Shown here piece by piece: positions 1-15,000 of a stretch of DNA of 64,000 nt (positions within the stretch are counted from its first letter, which is position 1; every line of letters starts with the position of its first letter). This DNA comes from Rhynchopus euleeides. Lineage: Eukaryota; Euglenozoa; Diplonemea; Diplonemida; Diplonemidae. The stretch is from the NCBI GenBank assembly GCA_963210315.1, contig OY723308.1, positions 1 to 64,000 of the forward strand. The letters run 5' to 3'. The position numbers and the translations under genes are program-made. Below the pieces are notes generated by a model. It ran no database searches. It saw only the letters and a program-made list of their open reading frames with translations, and was not told where the DNA came from.

Positions 1-3000
1 GAATGCCCACAGCTTCAGGTTTTCAGGAATCTGAATGCCCACAGCTTCAGGTTTTCAGGAATCTGAATGCCCACAGCTTCAGGAGGAATCTGAATGCCCA
101 CAGCTTCAGGTTTTCAGGAATCTGAATGCCCACAGCTTCAGGAGGAATCTGAATGCCCACAGCTACAGGTTTTCAGGAATCTGAATGCCCACAGCTTCAG
201 GAGGAATCTGAATGCCCACAGCTTCAGGTTTTCAGGAATCTGAATGCCCACAGCTTCAGGTTTTCAGGAATCTGAATGCCCACAGCTTCAGGAGGAATCT
301 GAATGCCCACAGCTACAGGTTTTCAGGAATCTGAATGCCCACAGCTTCAGGTTTTCAGGAATCTGAATGCCCACAGCTTCAGGAGGAATCTGAATGCCCA
401 CAGCTTCAGGTTTTCAGGAATCTGAATGCCCACAGCTTCAGGAGGAATCTGAATGCCCACAGCTTCAGGAGGAATCTGAATGCCCACAGCTACAGGTTTT
501 CAGGAATCTGAATGCCCACAGCTTCAGGAGGAATCTGAATGCCCACAGCTTCAGGTTTTCAGGAATCTGAATGCCCACAGCTTCAGGAGGAATCTGAATG
601 CCCACAGCTTCAGGTTTTCAGGAATCTGAATGCCCACAGCTTCAGGAGGAATCTGAATGCCCACAGCTTCAGGTTTTCAGGAATCTGAATGCCCACAGCT
701 TCAGGAGGAATCTGAATGCCCACAGCTACAGGTTTTCAGGAATCTGAATGCCCACAGCTTCAGGAGGAATCTGAATGCCCACAGCTTCAGGTTTTCAGGA
801 ATCTGAATGCCCACAGCTTCAGGAGGAATCTGAATGCCCACAGCTACAGGTTTTCAGGAATCTGAATGCCCACAGCTTCAGGAGGAATCTGAATGCCCAC
901 AGCTTCAGGTTTTCAGGAATCTGAATGCCCACAGCTTCAGGTTTTCAGGAATCTGAATGCCCACAGCTTCAGGAGGAATCTGAATGCCCACAGCTACAGG
1001 TTTTCAGGAATCTGAATGCCCACAGCTTCAGGTTTTCAGGAATCTGAATGCCCACAGCTTCAGGAGGAATCTGAATGCCCACAGCTTCAGGTTTTCAGGA
1101 ATCTGAATGCCCACAGCTTCAGGAGGAATCTGAATGCCCACAGCTTCAGGAGGAATCTGAATGCCCACAGCTACAGGTTTTCAGGAATCTGAATGCCCAC
1201 AGCTTCAGGAGGAATCTGAATGCCCACAGCTTCAGGTTTTCAGGAATCTGAATGCCCACAGCTTCAGGAGGAATCTGAATGCCCACAGCTTCAGGTTTTC
1301 AGGAATCTGAATGCCCACAGCTTCAGGAGGAATCTGAATGCCCACAGCTACAGGTTTTCAGGAATCTGAATGCCCACAGCTTCAGGAGGAATCTGAATGC
1401 CCACAGCTTCAGGTTTTCAGGAATCTGAATGCCCACAGCTTCAGGAGGAATCTGAATGCCCACAGCTTCAGGTTTTCAGGAATCTGAATGCCCACAGCTT
1501 CAGGAGGAATCTGAATGCCCACAGCTTCAGGTTTTCAGGAATCTGAATGCCCACAGCTTCAGGAGGAATCTGAATGCCCACAGCTACAGGTTTTCAGGAA
1601 TCTGAATGCCCACAGCTTCAGGAGGAATCTGAATGCCCACAGCTTCAGGAGGAATCTGAATGCCCACAGCTTCAGGAGGAATCTGAATGCCCACAGCTTC
1701 AGGTTTTCAGGAATCTGAATGCCCACAGCTTCAGGAGGAATCTGAATGCCCACAGCTACAGGTTTTCAGGAATCTGAATGCCCACAGCTTCAGGAGGAAT
1801 CTGAATGCCCACAGCTTCAGGAGGAATCTGAATGCCCACAGCTTCAGGAGGAATCTGAATGCCCACTGCTTCAGGTTTCAGGAATCTGAATGCCCACAGC
1901 TTCAGGAGGAATCTGAATGCCCACAGCTACAGGTTTTCAGGAATCTGAATGCCCACAGCTTCAGGAGGAATCTGAATGCCCACAGCTTCAGGTTTTCAGG
2001 AATCTGAATGCCCACAGCTTCAGGAGGAATCTGAATGCCCACAGCTTCAGGTTTTCAGGAATCTGAATGCCCACAGCTTCAGGAGGAATCTGAATGCCCA
2101 CAGCTACAGGTTTTCAGGAATCTGAATGCCCACAGCTTCAGGAGGAATCTGAATGCCCACAGCTTCAGGTAGGAATCTGAATGCCCACAGCTTCAGGAGG
2201 AATCTGAATGCCCACAGCTTCAGGTTTTCAGGAATCTGAATGCCCACAGCTTCAGGAGGAATCTGAATGCCCACAGCTACAGGTTTTCAGGAATCTGAAT
2301 GCCCACAGCTTCAGGAGGAATCTGAATGCCCACAGCTTCAGGAGGAATCTGAATGCCCACTGCTTCAGGTTTCCAGTAATCTGAATGCCCACATCTCCAG
2401 GTTTTCAGGAATCTGAATGCCCACAGCTTCAGGTTTTCAGGAATCTGAATGCCCACAGCTTCAGGAGGAATCTGAATGCCCACAGCTACAGGTTTTCAGG
2501 AATCTGAATGCCCACAGCTTCAGGAGGAATCTGAATGCCCACAGCTACAGGTTTTCAGGAATCTGAATGCCCACAGCTTCAGGAGGAATCTGAATGCCCA
2601 CAGCTTCAGGAGGAATCTGAATGCCCACAGCTTCAGGTTTTCAGGAATCTGAATGCCCACAGCTTCAGGAGGAATCTGAATGCCCACAGCTACAGGTTTT
2701 CAGGAATCTGAATGCCCACAGCTTCAGGAGGAATCTGAATGCCCACAGCTTCAGGTTTTCAGGAATCTGAATGCCCACAGCTTCAGGAGGAATCTGAATG
2801 CCCACAGCTACAGGTTTTCAGGAATCTGAATGCCCACAGCTTCAGGTTTTCAGGAATCTGAATGCCCACAGCTTCAGGAGGAATCTGAATGCCCACAGCT
2901 ACAGGTTTTCAGGAATCTGAATGCCCACAGCTTCAGGAGGAATCTGAATGCCCACAGCTTCAGGTTTTCAGGAATCTGAATGCCCACAGCTTCAGGTTTT

Positions 3001-6000
3001 CAGGAATCTGAATGCCCACAGCTTCAGGAGGAATCTGAATGCCCACAGCTACAGGTTTTCAGGAATCTGAATGCCCACAGCTTCAGGTTTTCAGGAATCT
3101 GAATGCCCACAGCTTCAGGAGGAATCTGAATGCCCACAGCTTCAGGTTTTCAGGAATCTGAATGCCCACAGCTTCAGGAGGAATCTGAATGCCCACAGCT
3201 TCAGGAGGAATCTGAATGCCCACAGCTACAGGTTTTCAGGAATCTGAATGCCCACAGCTTCAGGAGGAATCTGAATGCCCACAGCTTCAGGTTTTCAGGA
3301 ATCTGAATGCCCACAGCTTCAGGAGGAATCTGAATGCCCACAGCTTCAGGTTTTCAGGAATCTGAATGCCCACAGCTTCAGGAGGAATCTGAATGCCCAC
3401 AGCTTCAGGTTTTCAGGAATCTGAATGCCCACAGCTTCAGGAGGAATCTGAATGCCCACAGCTTCAGGTTTTCAGGAATCTGAATGCCCACAGCTTCAGG
3501 AGGAATCTGAATGCCCACAGCTTCAGGTTTTCAGGAATCTGAATGCCCACAGCTTCAGGAGGAATCTGAATGCCCACAGCTTCAGGTTATCAGGAATCTG
3601 AATGCCCACAGCTTCAGGTTTTCAGGAATCTGAATGCCCACAGCTTCAGGTTTTCAGGAATCTGAATGCCCACAGCTTCAGGAGGAATCTGAATGCCCAC
3701 AGCTTCAGGTTTTCAGGAATCTGAATGCCCACAGCTTCAGGAGGAATCTGAATGCCCACAGCTACAGGTTTTCAGGAATCTGAATGCCCACAGCTTCAGG
3801 AGGAATCTGAATGCCCACAGCTTCAGGTTTTCAGGAATCTGAATGCCCACAGCTTCAGGTTTTCAGGAATCTGAATGCCCACAGCTTCAGGAGGAATCTG
3901 AATGCCCACAGCTACAGGTTTTCAGGAATCTGAATGCCCACAGCTTCAGGTTTTCAGGAATCTGAATGCCCACAGCTTCAGGAGGAATCTGAATGCCCAC
4001 AGTTTCAGGTTTTCAGGAATCTGAATGCCCACAGCTTCAGGAGGAATCTGAATGCCCACAGCTTCAGGAGGAATCTGAATGCCCACAGCTACAGGTTTTC
4101 AGGAATCTGAATGCCCACAGCTTCAGGAGGAATCTGAATGCCCACAGCTTCAGGTTTTCAGGAATCTGAATGCCCACAGCTTCAGGAGGAATCTGAATGC
4201 CCACAGCTTCAGGTTTTCAGGAATCTGAATGCCCACAGCTTCAGGAGGAATCTGAATGCCCACAGCTACAGGTTTTCAGGAATCTGAATGCCCACAGCTT
4301 CAGGTTTTCAGGAATCTGAATGCCCACAGCTTCAGGAGGAATCTGAATGCCCACAGCTACAGGTTTTCAGGAATCTGAATGCCCACAGCTTCAGGAGGAA
4401 TCTGAATGCCCACAGCTTCAGGTTTTCAGGAATCTGAATGCCCACAGCTTCAGGTTTTCAGGAATCTGAATGCCCACAGCTTCAGGAGGAATCTGAATGC
4501 CCACAGCTACAGGTTTTCAGGAATCTGAATGCCCACAGCTTCAGGTTTTCAGGAATCTGAATGCCCACAGCTTCAGGAGGAATCTGAATGCCCACAGCTT
4601 CAGGTTTTCAGGAATCTGAATGCCCACAGCTTCAGGAGGAATCTGAATGCCCACAGCTTCAGGAGGAATCTGAATGCCCACAGCTACAGGTTTTCAGGAA
4701 TCTGAATGCCCACAGCTTCAGGAGGAATCTGAATGCCCACAGCTTCAGGTTTTCAGGAATCTGAATGCCCACAGCTTCAGGAGGAATCTGAATGCCCACA
4801 GCTTCAGGTTTTCAGGAATCTGAATGCCCACAGCTTCAGGAGGAATCTGAATGCCCACAGCTTCAGGTTTTCAGGAATCTGAATGCCCACAGCTTCAGGA
4901 GGAATCTGAATGCCCACAGCTTCAGGTTTTCAGGAATCTGAATGCCCACAGCTTCAGGAGGAATCTGAATGCCCACAGCTTCAGGTTTTCAGGAATCTGA
5001 ATGCCCACAGCTTCAGGAGGAATCTGAATGCCCACAGCTTCAGGTTATCAGGAATCTGAATGCCCACAGCTTCAGGTTTTCAGGAATCTGAATGCCCACA
5101 GCTTCAGGTTTTCAGGAATCTGAATGCCCACAGCTTCAGGAGGAATCTGAATGCCCACAGCTTCAGGTTTTCAGGAATCTGAATGCCCACAGCTTCAGGA
5201 GGAATCTGAATGCCCACAGCTACAGGTTTTCAGGAATCTGAATGCCCACAGCTTCAGGAGGAATCTGAATGCCCACAGCTTCAGGTTTTCAGGAATCTGA
5301 ATGCCCACAGCTTCAGGTTTTCAGGAATCTGAATGCCCACAGCTTCAGGAGGAATCTGAATGCCCACAGCTACAGGTTTTCAGGAATCTGAATGCCCACA
5401 GCTTCAGGTTTTCAGGAATCTGAATGCCCACAGCTTCAGGAGGAATCTGAATGCCCACAGCTTTCAGGTTTTCAGGAATCTGAATGCCCACAGCTTCAGG
5501 AGGAATCTGAATGCCCACAGCTTCAGGAGGAATCTGAATGCCCACAGCTACAGGTTTTCAGGAATCTGAATGCCCACAGCTTCAGGAGGAATCTGAATGC
5601 CCACAGCTTCAGGTTTTCAGGAATCTGAATGCCCACAGCTTCAGGAGGAATCTGAATGCCCACAGCTTCAGGTTTTCAGGAATCTGAATGCCCACAGCTT
5701 CAGGAGGAATCTGAATGCCCACAGCTTCAGGTTTTCAGGAATCTGAATGCCCACAGCTTCAGGAGGAATCTGAATGCCCACAGCTACAGGTTTTCAGGAA
5801 TCTGAATGCCCACAGCTTCAGGTTTTCAGGAATCTGAATGCCCACAGCTTCAGGAGGAATCTGAATGCCCACAGCTACAGGTTTTCAGGAATCTGAATGC
5901 CCACAGCTTCAGGAGGAATCTGAATGCCCACAGCTTCAGGTTTTCAGGAATCTGAATGCCCACAGCTTCAGGTTTTCAGGAATCTGAATGCCCACAGCTT

Positions 6001-9000
6001 CAGGAGGAATCTGAATGCCCACAGCTACAGGTTTTCAGGAATCTGAATGCCCACAGCTTCAGGTTTTCAGGAATCTGAATGCCCACAGCTTCAGGAGGAA
6101 TCTGAATGCCCACAGCTTCAGGTTTTCAGGAATCTGAATGCCCACAGCTTCAGGAGGAATCTGAATGCCCACAGCTTCAGGTTTTCAGGAATCTGAATGC
6201 CCACAGCTTCAGGAGGAATCTGAATGCCCACAGCTTCAGGTTTTCAGGAATCTGAATGCCCACAGCTTCAGGAGGAATCTGAATGCCCACAGCTACAGGT
6301 TTTCAGGAATCTGAATGCCCACAGCTTCAGGTTTTCAGGAATCTGAATGCCCACAGCTTCAGGAGGAATCTGAATGCCCACAGCTACAGGTTTTCAGGAA
6401 TCTGAATGCCCACAGCTTCAGGAGGAATCTGAATGCCCACAGCTTCAGGTTTTCAGGAATCTGAATGCCCACAGCTTCAGGTTTTCAGGAATCTGAATGC
6501 CCACAGCTTCAGGAGGAATCTGAATGCCCACAGCTACAGGTTTTCAGGAATCTGAATGCCCACAGCTTCAGGTTTTCAGGAATCTGAATGCCCACAGCTT
6601 CAGGAGGAATCTGAATGCCCACAGCTTCAGGTTTTCAGGAATCTGAATGCCCACAGCTTCAGGAGGAATCTGAATGCCCACAGCTTCAGGAGGAATCTGA
6701 ATGCCCACAGCTACAGGTTTTCAGGAATCTGAATGCCCACAGCTTCAGGAGGAATCTGAATGCCCACAGCTTCAGGTTTTCAGGAATCTGAATGCCCACA
6801 GCTTCAGGAGGAATCTGAATGCCCACAGCTTCAGGTTTTCAGGAATCTGAATGCCCACAGCTTCAGGAGGAATCTGAATGCCCACAGCTTCAGGTTTTCA
6901 GGAATCTGAATGCCCACAGCTTCAGGAGGAATCTGAATGCCCACAGCTTCAGGTTTTCAGGAATCTGAATGCCCACAGCTTCAGGAGGAATCTGAATGCC
7001 CACAGCTTCAGGTTTTCAGGAATCTGAATGCCCACAGCTTCAGGAGGAATCTGAATGCCCACAGCTTCAGGTTATCAGGAATCTGAATGCCCACAGCTTC
7101 AGGTTTTCAGGAATCTGAATGCCCACAGCTTCAGGTTTTCAGGAATCTGAATGCCCACAGCTTCAGGAGGAATCTGAATGCCCACAGCTTCAGGTTTTCA
7201 GGAATCTGAATGCCCACAGCTTCAGGAGGAATCTGAATGCCCACAGCTACAGGTTTTCAGGAATCTGAATGCCCACAGCTTCAGGAGGAATCTGAATGCC
7301 CACAGCTTCAGGTTTTCAGGAATCTGAATGCCCACAGCTTCAGGTTTTCAGGAATCTGAATGCCCACAGCTTCAGGAGGAATCTGAATGCCCACAGCTAC
7401 AGGTTTTCAGGAATCTGAATGCCCACAGCTTCAGGTTTTCAGGAATCTGAATGCCCACAGCTTCAGGAGGAATCTGAATGCCCACAGTTTCAGGTTTTCA
7501 GGAATCTGAATGCCCACAGCTTCAGGAGGAATCTGAATGCCCACAGCTTCAGGAGGAATCTGAATGCCCACAGCTACAGGTTTTCAGGAATCTGAATGCC
7601 CACAGCTTCAGGAGGAATCTGAATGCCCACAGCTTCAGGTTTTCAGGAATCTGAATGCCCACAGCTTCAGGAGGAATCTGAATGCCCACAGCTTCAGGTT
7701 TTCAGGAATCTGAATGCCCACAGCTTCAGGAGGAATCTGAATGCCCACAGCTTCAGGTTTTCAGGAATCTGAATGCCCACAGCTTCAGGAGGAATCTGAA
7801 TGCCCACAGCTACAGGTTTTCAGGAATCTGAATGCCCACAGCTTCAGGTTTTCAGGAATCTGAATGCCCACAGCTTCAGGAGGAATCTGAATGCCCACAG
7901 CTACAGGTTTTCAGGAATCTGAATGCCCACAGCTTCAGGAGGAATCTGAATGCCCACAGCTTCAGGTTTTCAGGAATCTGAATGCCCACAGCTTCAGGTT
8001 TTCAGGAATCTGAATGCCCACAGCTTCAGGAGGAATCTGAATGCCCACAGCTACAGGTTTTCAGGAATCTGAATGCCCACAGCTTCAGGTTTTCAGGAAT
8101 CTGAATGCCCACAGCTTCAGGAGGAATCTGAATGCCCACAGCTTCAGGTTTTCAGGAATCTGAATGCCCACAGCTTCAGGAGGAATCTGAATGCCCACAG
8201 CTTCAGGAGGAATCTGAATGCCCACAGCTACAGGTTTTCAGGAATCTGAATGCCCACAGCTTCAGGAGGAATCTGAATGCCCACAGCTTCAGGTTTTCAG
8301 GAATCTGAATGCCCACAGCTTCAGGAGGAATCTGAATGCCCACAGCTTCAGGTTTTCAGGAATCTGAATGCCCACAGCTTCAGGAGGAATCTGAATGCCC
8401 ACAGCTTCAGGTTTTCAGGAATCTGAATGCCCACAGCTTCAGGTTTTCAGGAATCTGAATGCCCACAGCTTCAGGTTTTCAGGAATCTGAATGCCCACAG
8501 CTTCAGGAGGAATCTGAATGCCCACAGCTTCAGGTTTTCAGGAATCTGAATGCCCACAGCTTCAGGAGGAATCTGAATGCCCACAGCTACAGGTTTTCAG
8601 GAATCTGAATGCCCACAGCTTCAGGAGGAATCTGAATGCCCACAGCTTCAGGTTTTCAGGAATCTGAATGCCCACAGCTTCAGGTTTTCAGGAATCTGAA
8701 TGCCCACAGCTTCAGGAGGAATCTGAATGCCCACAGCTACAGGTTTTCAGGAATCTGAATGCCCACAGCTTCAGGTTTTCAGGAATCTGAATGCCCACAG
8801 CTTCAGGAGGAATCTGAATGCCCACAGCTTCAGGTTTTCAGGAATCTGAATGCCCACAGCTTCAGGAGGAATCTGAATGCCCACAGCTTCAGGTAGGAAT
8901 CTGAATGCCCACAGCTACAGGTTTTCAGGAATCTGAATGCCCACAGCTTCAGGAGGAATCTGAATGCCCACAGCTTCAGGTTTTCAGGAATCTGAATGCC

Positions 9001-12000
9001 CACAGCTTCAGGAGGAATCTGAATGCCCACAGCTTCAGGTTTTCAGGAATCTGAATGCCCACAGCTTCAGGAGGAATCTGAATGCCCACAGCTACAGGTT
9101 TTCAGGAATCTGAATGCCCACAGCTTCAGGAGGAATCTGAATGCCCACAGCTTCAGGAGGAATCTGAATGCCCACAGCTTCAGGAGGAATCTGAATGCCC
9201 ACAGCTTCAGGTTTTCAGGAATCTGAATGCCCACAGCTTCAGGAGGAATCTGAATGCCCACAGCTACAGGTTTTCAGGAATCTGAATGCCCACAGCTTCA
9301 GGAGGAATCTGAATGCCCACAGCTTCAGGAGGAATCTGAATGCCCACAGCTTCAGGTTTTCAGGAATCTGAATGCCCACAGCTTCAGGAGGAATCTGAAT
9401 GCCCACAGCTTCAGGTTTTCAGGAATCTGAATGCCCACAGCTTCAGGAGGAATCTGAATGCCCACAGCTTCAGGTTTTCAGGAATCTGAATGCCCACAGC
9501 TTCAGGAGGAATCTGAATGCCCACAGCTTCAGGTTTTCAGGAATCTGAATGCCCACAGCTTCAGGAGGAATCTGAATGCCCACAGCTTCAGGTTTTCAGG
9601 AATCTGAATGCCCACAGCTTCAGGAGGAATCTGAATGCCCACAGCTTCAGGTTTTCAGGAATCTGAATGCCCACAGCTTCAGGAGGAATCTGAATGCCCA
9701 CAGCTTCAGGTTATCAGGAATCTGAATGCCCACAGCTTCAGGTTTTCAGGAATCTGAATGCCCACAGCTTCAGGTTTTCAGGAATCTGAATGCCCACAGC
9801 TTCAGGAGGAATCTGAATGCCCACAGCTTCAGGACGAATCTGAATGCCCACAGCTTCAGGTTTTCAGGAATCTGAATGCCCACAGCTTCAGGAGGAATCT
9901 GAATGCCCACATCTTCAGGTTTTCAGGAATCTGAATGCCCACAGCTTCAGGAGGAATCTGAATGCCCACAGCTACAGGTTTTCAGGAATCTGAATGCCCA
10001 CAGCTTCAGGAGGAATCTGAATGCCCACAGCTTCAGGAGGAATCTGAATGCCCACAGCTTCAGGTTTTCAGGAATCTGAATGCCCACAGCTTCAGGAGGA
10101 ATCTGAATGCCCACAGCTTCAGGAGGAATCTGAATGCCCACAGCTTCAGGTTTTCAGGAATCTGAATGCCCACAGCTTCAGGAGGAATCTGAATGCCCAC
10201 AGCTTCAGGTTTTCAGGAATCTGAATGCCCACAGCTTCAGGAGGAATCTGAATGCCCACAGCTACAGGTTTTCAGGAATCTGAATGCCCACAGCTTCAGG
10301 AGGAATCTGAATGCCCACAGCTTCAGGAGGAATCTGAATGCCCACAGCTTCAGGTTTTCAGGAATCTGAATGCCCACAGCTTCAGGAGGAATCTGAATGC
10401 CCACAGCTACAGGTTTTCAGGAATCTGAATGCCCACAGCTTCAGGAGGAATCTGAATGCCCACAGCTTCAGGAGGAATCTGAATGCCCACAGCTTCAGGA
10501 GGAATCTGAATGCCCACAGCTACAGGTTTTCAGGAATCTGAATGCCCACAGCTTCAGGAGGAATCTGAATGCCCACAGCTTCAGGAGGAATCTGAATGCC
10601 CACAGCTTCAGGTTTTCAGGAATCTGAATGCCCACAGCTTCAGGAGGAATCTGAATGCCCACAGCTACAGATTTTCAGGAATCTGAATGCCCACAGCTTC
10701 AGGAGGAATCTGAATGCCCACAGCTTCAGGTTTTCAGGAATCTGAATGCCCACAGCTTCAGGAGGAATCTGAATGCCCACAGCTACAGGTTTTCAGGAAT
10801 CTGAATGCCCACAGCTTCAGGTTTTCAGGAATCTGAATGCCCACAGCTACAGGTTTTCAGGAATCTGAATGCCCACAGCTTCAGGAGGAATCTGAATGCC
10901 CACAGCTTCAGGTTTTCAGGAATCTGAATGCCCACAGCTTCAGGAGGAATCTGAATGCCCACAGCTTCAGGTTTTCAGGAATCTGAATGCCCACAGCTTC
11001 AGGAGGAATCTGAATGCCCACAGCTTCAGGTTTTCAGGAATCTGAATGCCCACAGCTTCAGGAGGAATCTGAATGCCCACAGCTTCAGGTTTTCAGGAAT
11101 CTGAATGCCCACAGCTTCAGGTTTCAGGAATCTGAATGCCCACAGCTTCAGGTTTTCAGGAATCTGAATGCCCACAGCTTCAGGAGGAATCTGAATGCCC
11201 ACAGCTTCAGGTTTTCAGGAATCTGAATGCCCACAGCTTCAGGAGGAATCTGAATGCCCACAGCTACAGGTTTTCAGGAATCTGAATGCCCACAGCTTCA
11301 GGAGGAATCTGAATGCCCACAGCTTCAGGTTTTCAGGAATCTGAATGCCCACAGCTTCAGGAGGAATCTGAATGCCCACAGCTTCAGGTTTTCAGGAATC
11401 TGAATGCCCACAGCTTCAGGAGGAATCTGAATGCCCACAGCTTCAGGTTTTCAGGAATCTGAATGCCCACAGCTTCAGGTTTTCAGGAATCTGAATGCCC
11501 ACAGCTTCAGGTTTTCAGGAATCTGAATGCCCACAGCTTCAGGAGGAATCTGAATGCCCACAGCTTCAGGTTTTCAGGAATCTGAATGCCCACAGCTTCA
11601 GGAGGAATCTGAATGCCCACAGCTTCAGGTTTGCAGGAATCTGAATGCCCACAGCTTCAGGAGGAATCTGAATGCCCACAGCTACAGGTTTTCAGGAATC
11701 TGAATGCCCACAGCTTCAGGAGGAATCTGAATGCCCACAGCTTCAGGTTTTCAGGAATCTGAATGCCCACAGCTTCAGGTTTTCAGGAATCTGAATGCCC
11801 ACAGCTTCAGGTTTTCAGGAATCTGAATGCCCACAGCTTCAGGAGGAATCTGAATGCCCACAGCTTCAGGTTTTCAGGAATCTGAATGCCCACAGCTTCA
11901 GGAGGAATCTGAATGCCCACAGCTACAGGTTTTCAGGAATCTGAATGCCCACAGCTTCAGGAGGAATCTGAATGCCCACAGCTTCAGGTTTTCAGGAATC

Positions 12001-15000
12001 TGAATGCCCACAGCTTCAGGAGGAATCTGAATGCCCACAGCTTCAGGTTTTCAGGAATCTGAATGCCCACAGCTTCAGGAGGAATCTGAATGCCCACAGC
12101 TTCAGGTTTTCAGGAATCTGAATGCCCACAGCTTCAGGTTTTCAGGAATCTGAATGCCCACAGCTTCAGGAGGAATCTGAATGCCCACAGCTTCAGGTTT
12201 TCAGGAATCTGAATGCCCACAGCTTCAGGAGGAATCTGAATGCCCACAGCTACAGGTTTTCAGGAATCTGAATGCCCACAGCTTCAGGAGGAATCTGAAT
12301 GCCCACAGCTTCAGGAGGAATCTGAATGCCCACAGCTTCAGGAGGAATCTGAATGCCCACAGCTTCAGGTTTTCAGGAATCTGAATGCCCACAGCTTCAG
12401 GAGGAATCTGAATGCCCACAGCTACAGGTTTTCAGGAATCTGAATGCCCACAGCTTCAGGAGGAATCTGAATGCCCACAGCTTCAGGAGGAATCTGAATG
12501 CCCACAGCTTCAGGAGGAATCTGAATGCCCACTGCTTCAGGTTTCCAGGAATCTGAATGCCCACAGCTTCAGGAGGAATCTGAATGCCCACAGCTTCAGG
12601 AGGAATCTGAATGCCCACTGCTTCAGGTTTCCAGGAATCTGAATGCCCACTGCTTCAGGTTTCCAGTAATCTGAATGCCCACATCTCCAGGTTTTCAGGA
12701 ATCTGAATGCCCACAGCTTCAGGTTTTCAGGAATCTGAATGCCCACAGCTTCAGGAGGAATCTGAATGCCCACAGCTACAGGTTTTCAGGAATCTGAATG
12801 CCCACAGCTTCAGGTTTTCAGGAATCTGAATGCCCACAGCTTCAGGAGGAATCTGAATGCCCACAGCTACAGGTTTTCAGGAATCTGAATGCCCACAGCT
12901 TCAGGAGGAATCTGAATGCCCACAGCTTCAGGAGGAATCTGAATGCCCACAGCTTCAGGAGGAATCTGAATGCCCACAGCTACAGGTTTTCAGGAATCTG
13001 AATGCCCACAGCTTCAGGAGGAATCTGAATGCCCACAGCTTCAGGTTTTCAGGAATCTGAATGCCCACAGCTTCAGGAGGAATCTGAATGCCCACAGCTT
13101 CAGGTTTTCAGGAATCTGAATGCCCACAGCTTCAGGAGGAATCTGAATGCCCACAGCTACAGGTTTTCAGGAATCTGAATGCCCACAGCTTCAGGAGGAA
13201 TCTGAATGCCCACAGCTTCAGGACGAATCTGAATGCCCACAGCTTCAGGTTTTCAGGAATCTGAATGCCCACAGCTTCAGGAGGAATCTGAATGCCCACA
13301 TCTTCAGGTTTTCAGGAATCTGAATGCCCACAGCTTCAGGAGGAATCTGAATGCCCACAGCTACAGGTTTTCAGGAATCTGAATGCCCACAGCTTCAGGA
13401 GGAATCTGAATGCCCACAGCTTCAGGAGGAATCTGAATGCCCACAGCTTCAGGTTTTCAGGAATCTGAATGCCCACAGCTTCAGGAGGAATCTGAATGCC
13501 CACAGCTTCAGGAGGAATCTGAATGCCCACAGCTTCAGGTTTTCAGGAATCTGAATGCCCACAGCTTCAGGAGGAATCTGAATGCCCACAGCTTCAGGTT
13601 TTCAGGAATCTGAATGCCCACAGCTTCAGGAGGAATCTGAATGCCCACAGCTACAGGTTTTCAGGAATCTGAATGCCCACAGCTTCAGGAGGAATCTGAA
13701 TGCCCACAGCTTCAGGAGGAATCTGAATGCCCACAGCTTCAGGTTTTCAGGAATCTGAATGCCCACAGCTTCAGGAGGAATCTGAATGCCCACAGCTACA
13801 GGTTTTCAGGAATCTGAATGCCCACAGCTTCAGGAGGAATCTGAATGCCCACAGCTTCAGGAGGAATCTGAATGCCCACAGCTTCAGGAGGAATCTGAAT
13901 GCCCACAGCTACAGGTTTTCAGGAATCTGAATGCCCACAGCTTCAGGAGGAATCTGAATGCCCACAGCTTCAGGAGGAATCTGAATGCCCACAGCTTCAG
14001 GTTTTCAGGAATCTGAATGCCCACAGCTTCAGGAGGAATCTGAATGCCCACAGCTACAGGTTTTCAGGAATCTGAATGCCCACAGCTTCAGGAGGAATCT
14101 GAATGCCCACAGCTTCAGGTTTTCAGGAATCTGAATGCCCACAGCTTCAGGAGGAATCTGAATGCCCACAGCTACAGGTTTTCAGGAATCTGAATGCCCA
14201 CAGCTTCAGGTTTTCAGGAATCTGAATGCCCACAGCTACAGGTTTTCAGGAATCTGAATGCCCACAGCTTCAGGAGGAATCTGAATGCCCACAGCTTCAG
14301 GTTTTCAGGAATCTGAATGCCCACAGCTTCAGGAGGAATCTGAATGCCCACAGCTTCAGGTTTTCAGGAATCTGAATGCCCACAGCTTCAGGAGGAATCT
14401 GAATGCCCACAGCTTCAGGTTTTCAGGAATCTGAATGCCCACAGCTTCAGGAGGAATCTGAATGCCCACAGCTTCAGGTTTTCAGGAATCTGAATGCCCA
14501 CAGCTTCAGGTTTTCAGGAATCTGAATGCCCACAGCTTCAGGTTTTCAGGAATCTGAATGCCCACAGCTTCAGGAGGAATCTGAATGCCCACAGCTTCAG
14601 GTTTTCAGGAATCTGAATGCCCACAGCTTCAGGAGGAATCTGAATGCCCACAGCTACAGGTTTTCAGGAATCTGAATGCCCACAGCTTCAGGAGGAATCT
14701 GAATGCCCACAGCTTCAGGTTTTCAGGAATCTGAATGCCCACAGCTTCAGGAGGAATCTGAATGCCCACAGCTTCAGGTTTTCAGGAATCTGAATGCCCA
14801 CAGCTTCAGGAGGAATCTGAATGCCCACAGCTTCAGGTTTTCAGGAATCTGAATGCCCACAGCTTCAGGTTTTCAGGAATCTGAATGCCCACAGCTTCAG
14901 GTTTTCAGGAATCTGAATGCCCACAGCTTCAGGAGGAATCTGAATGCCCACAGCTTCAGGTTTTCAGGAATCTGAATGCCCACAGCTTCAGGAGGAATCT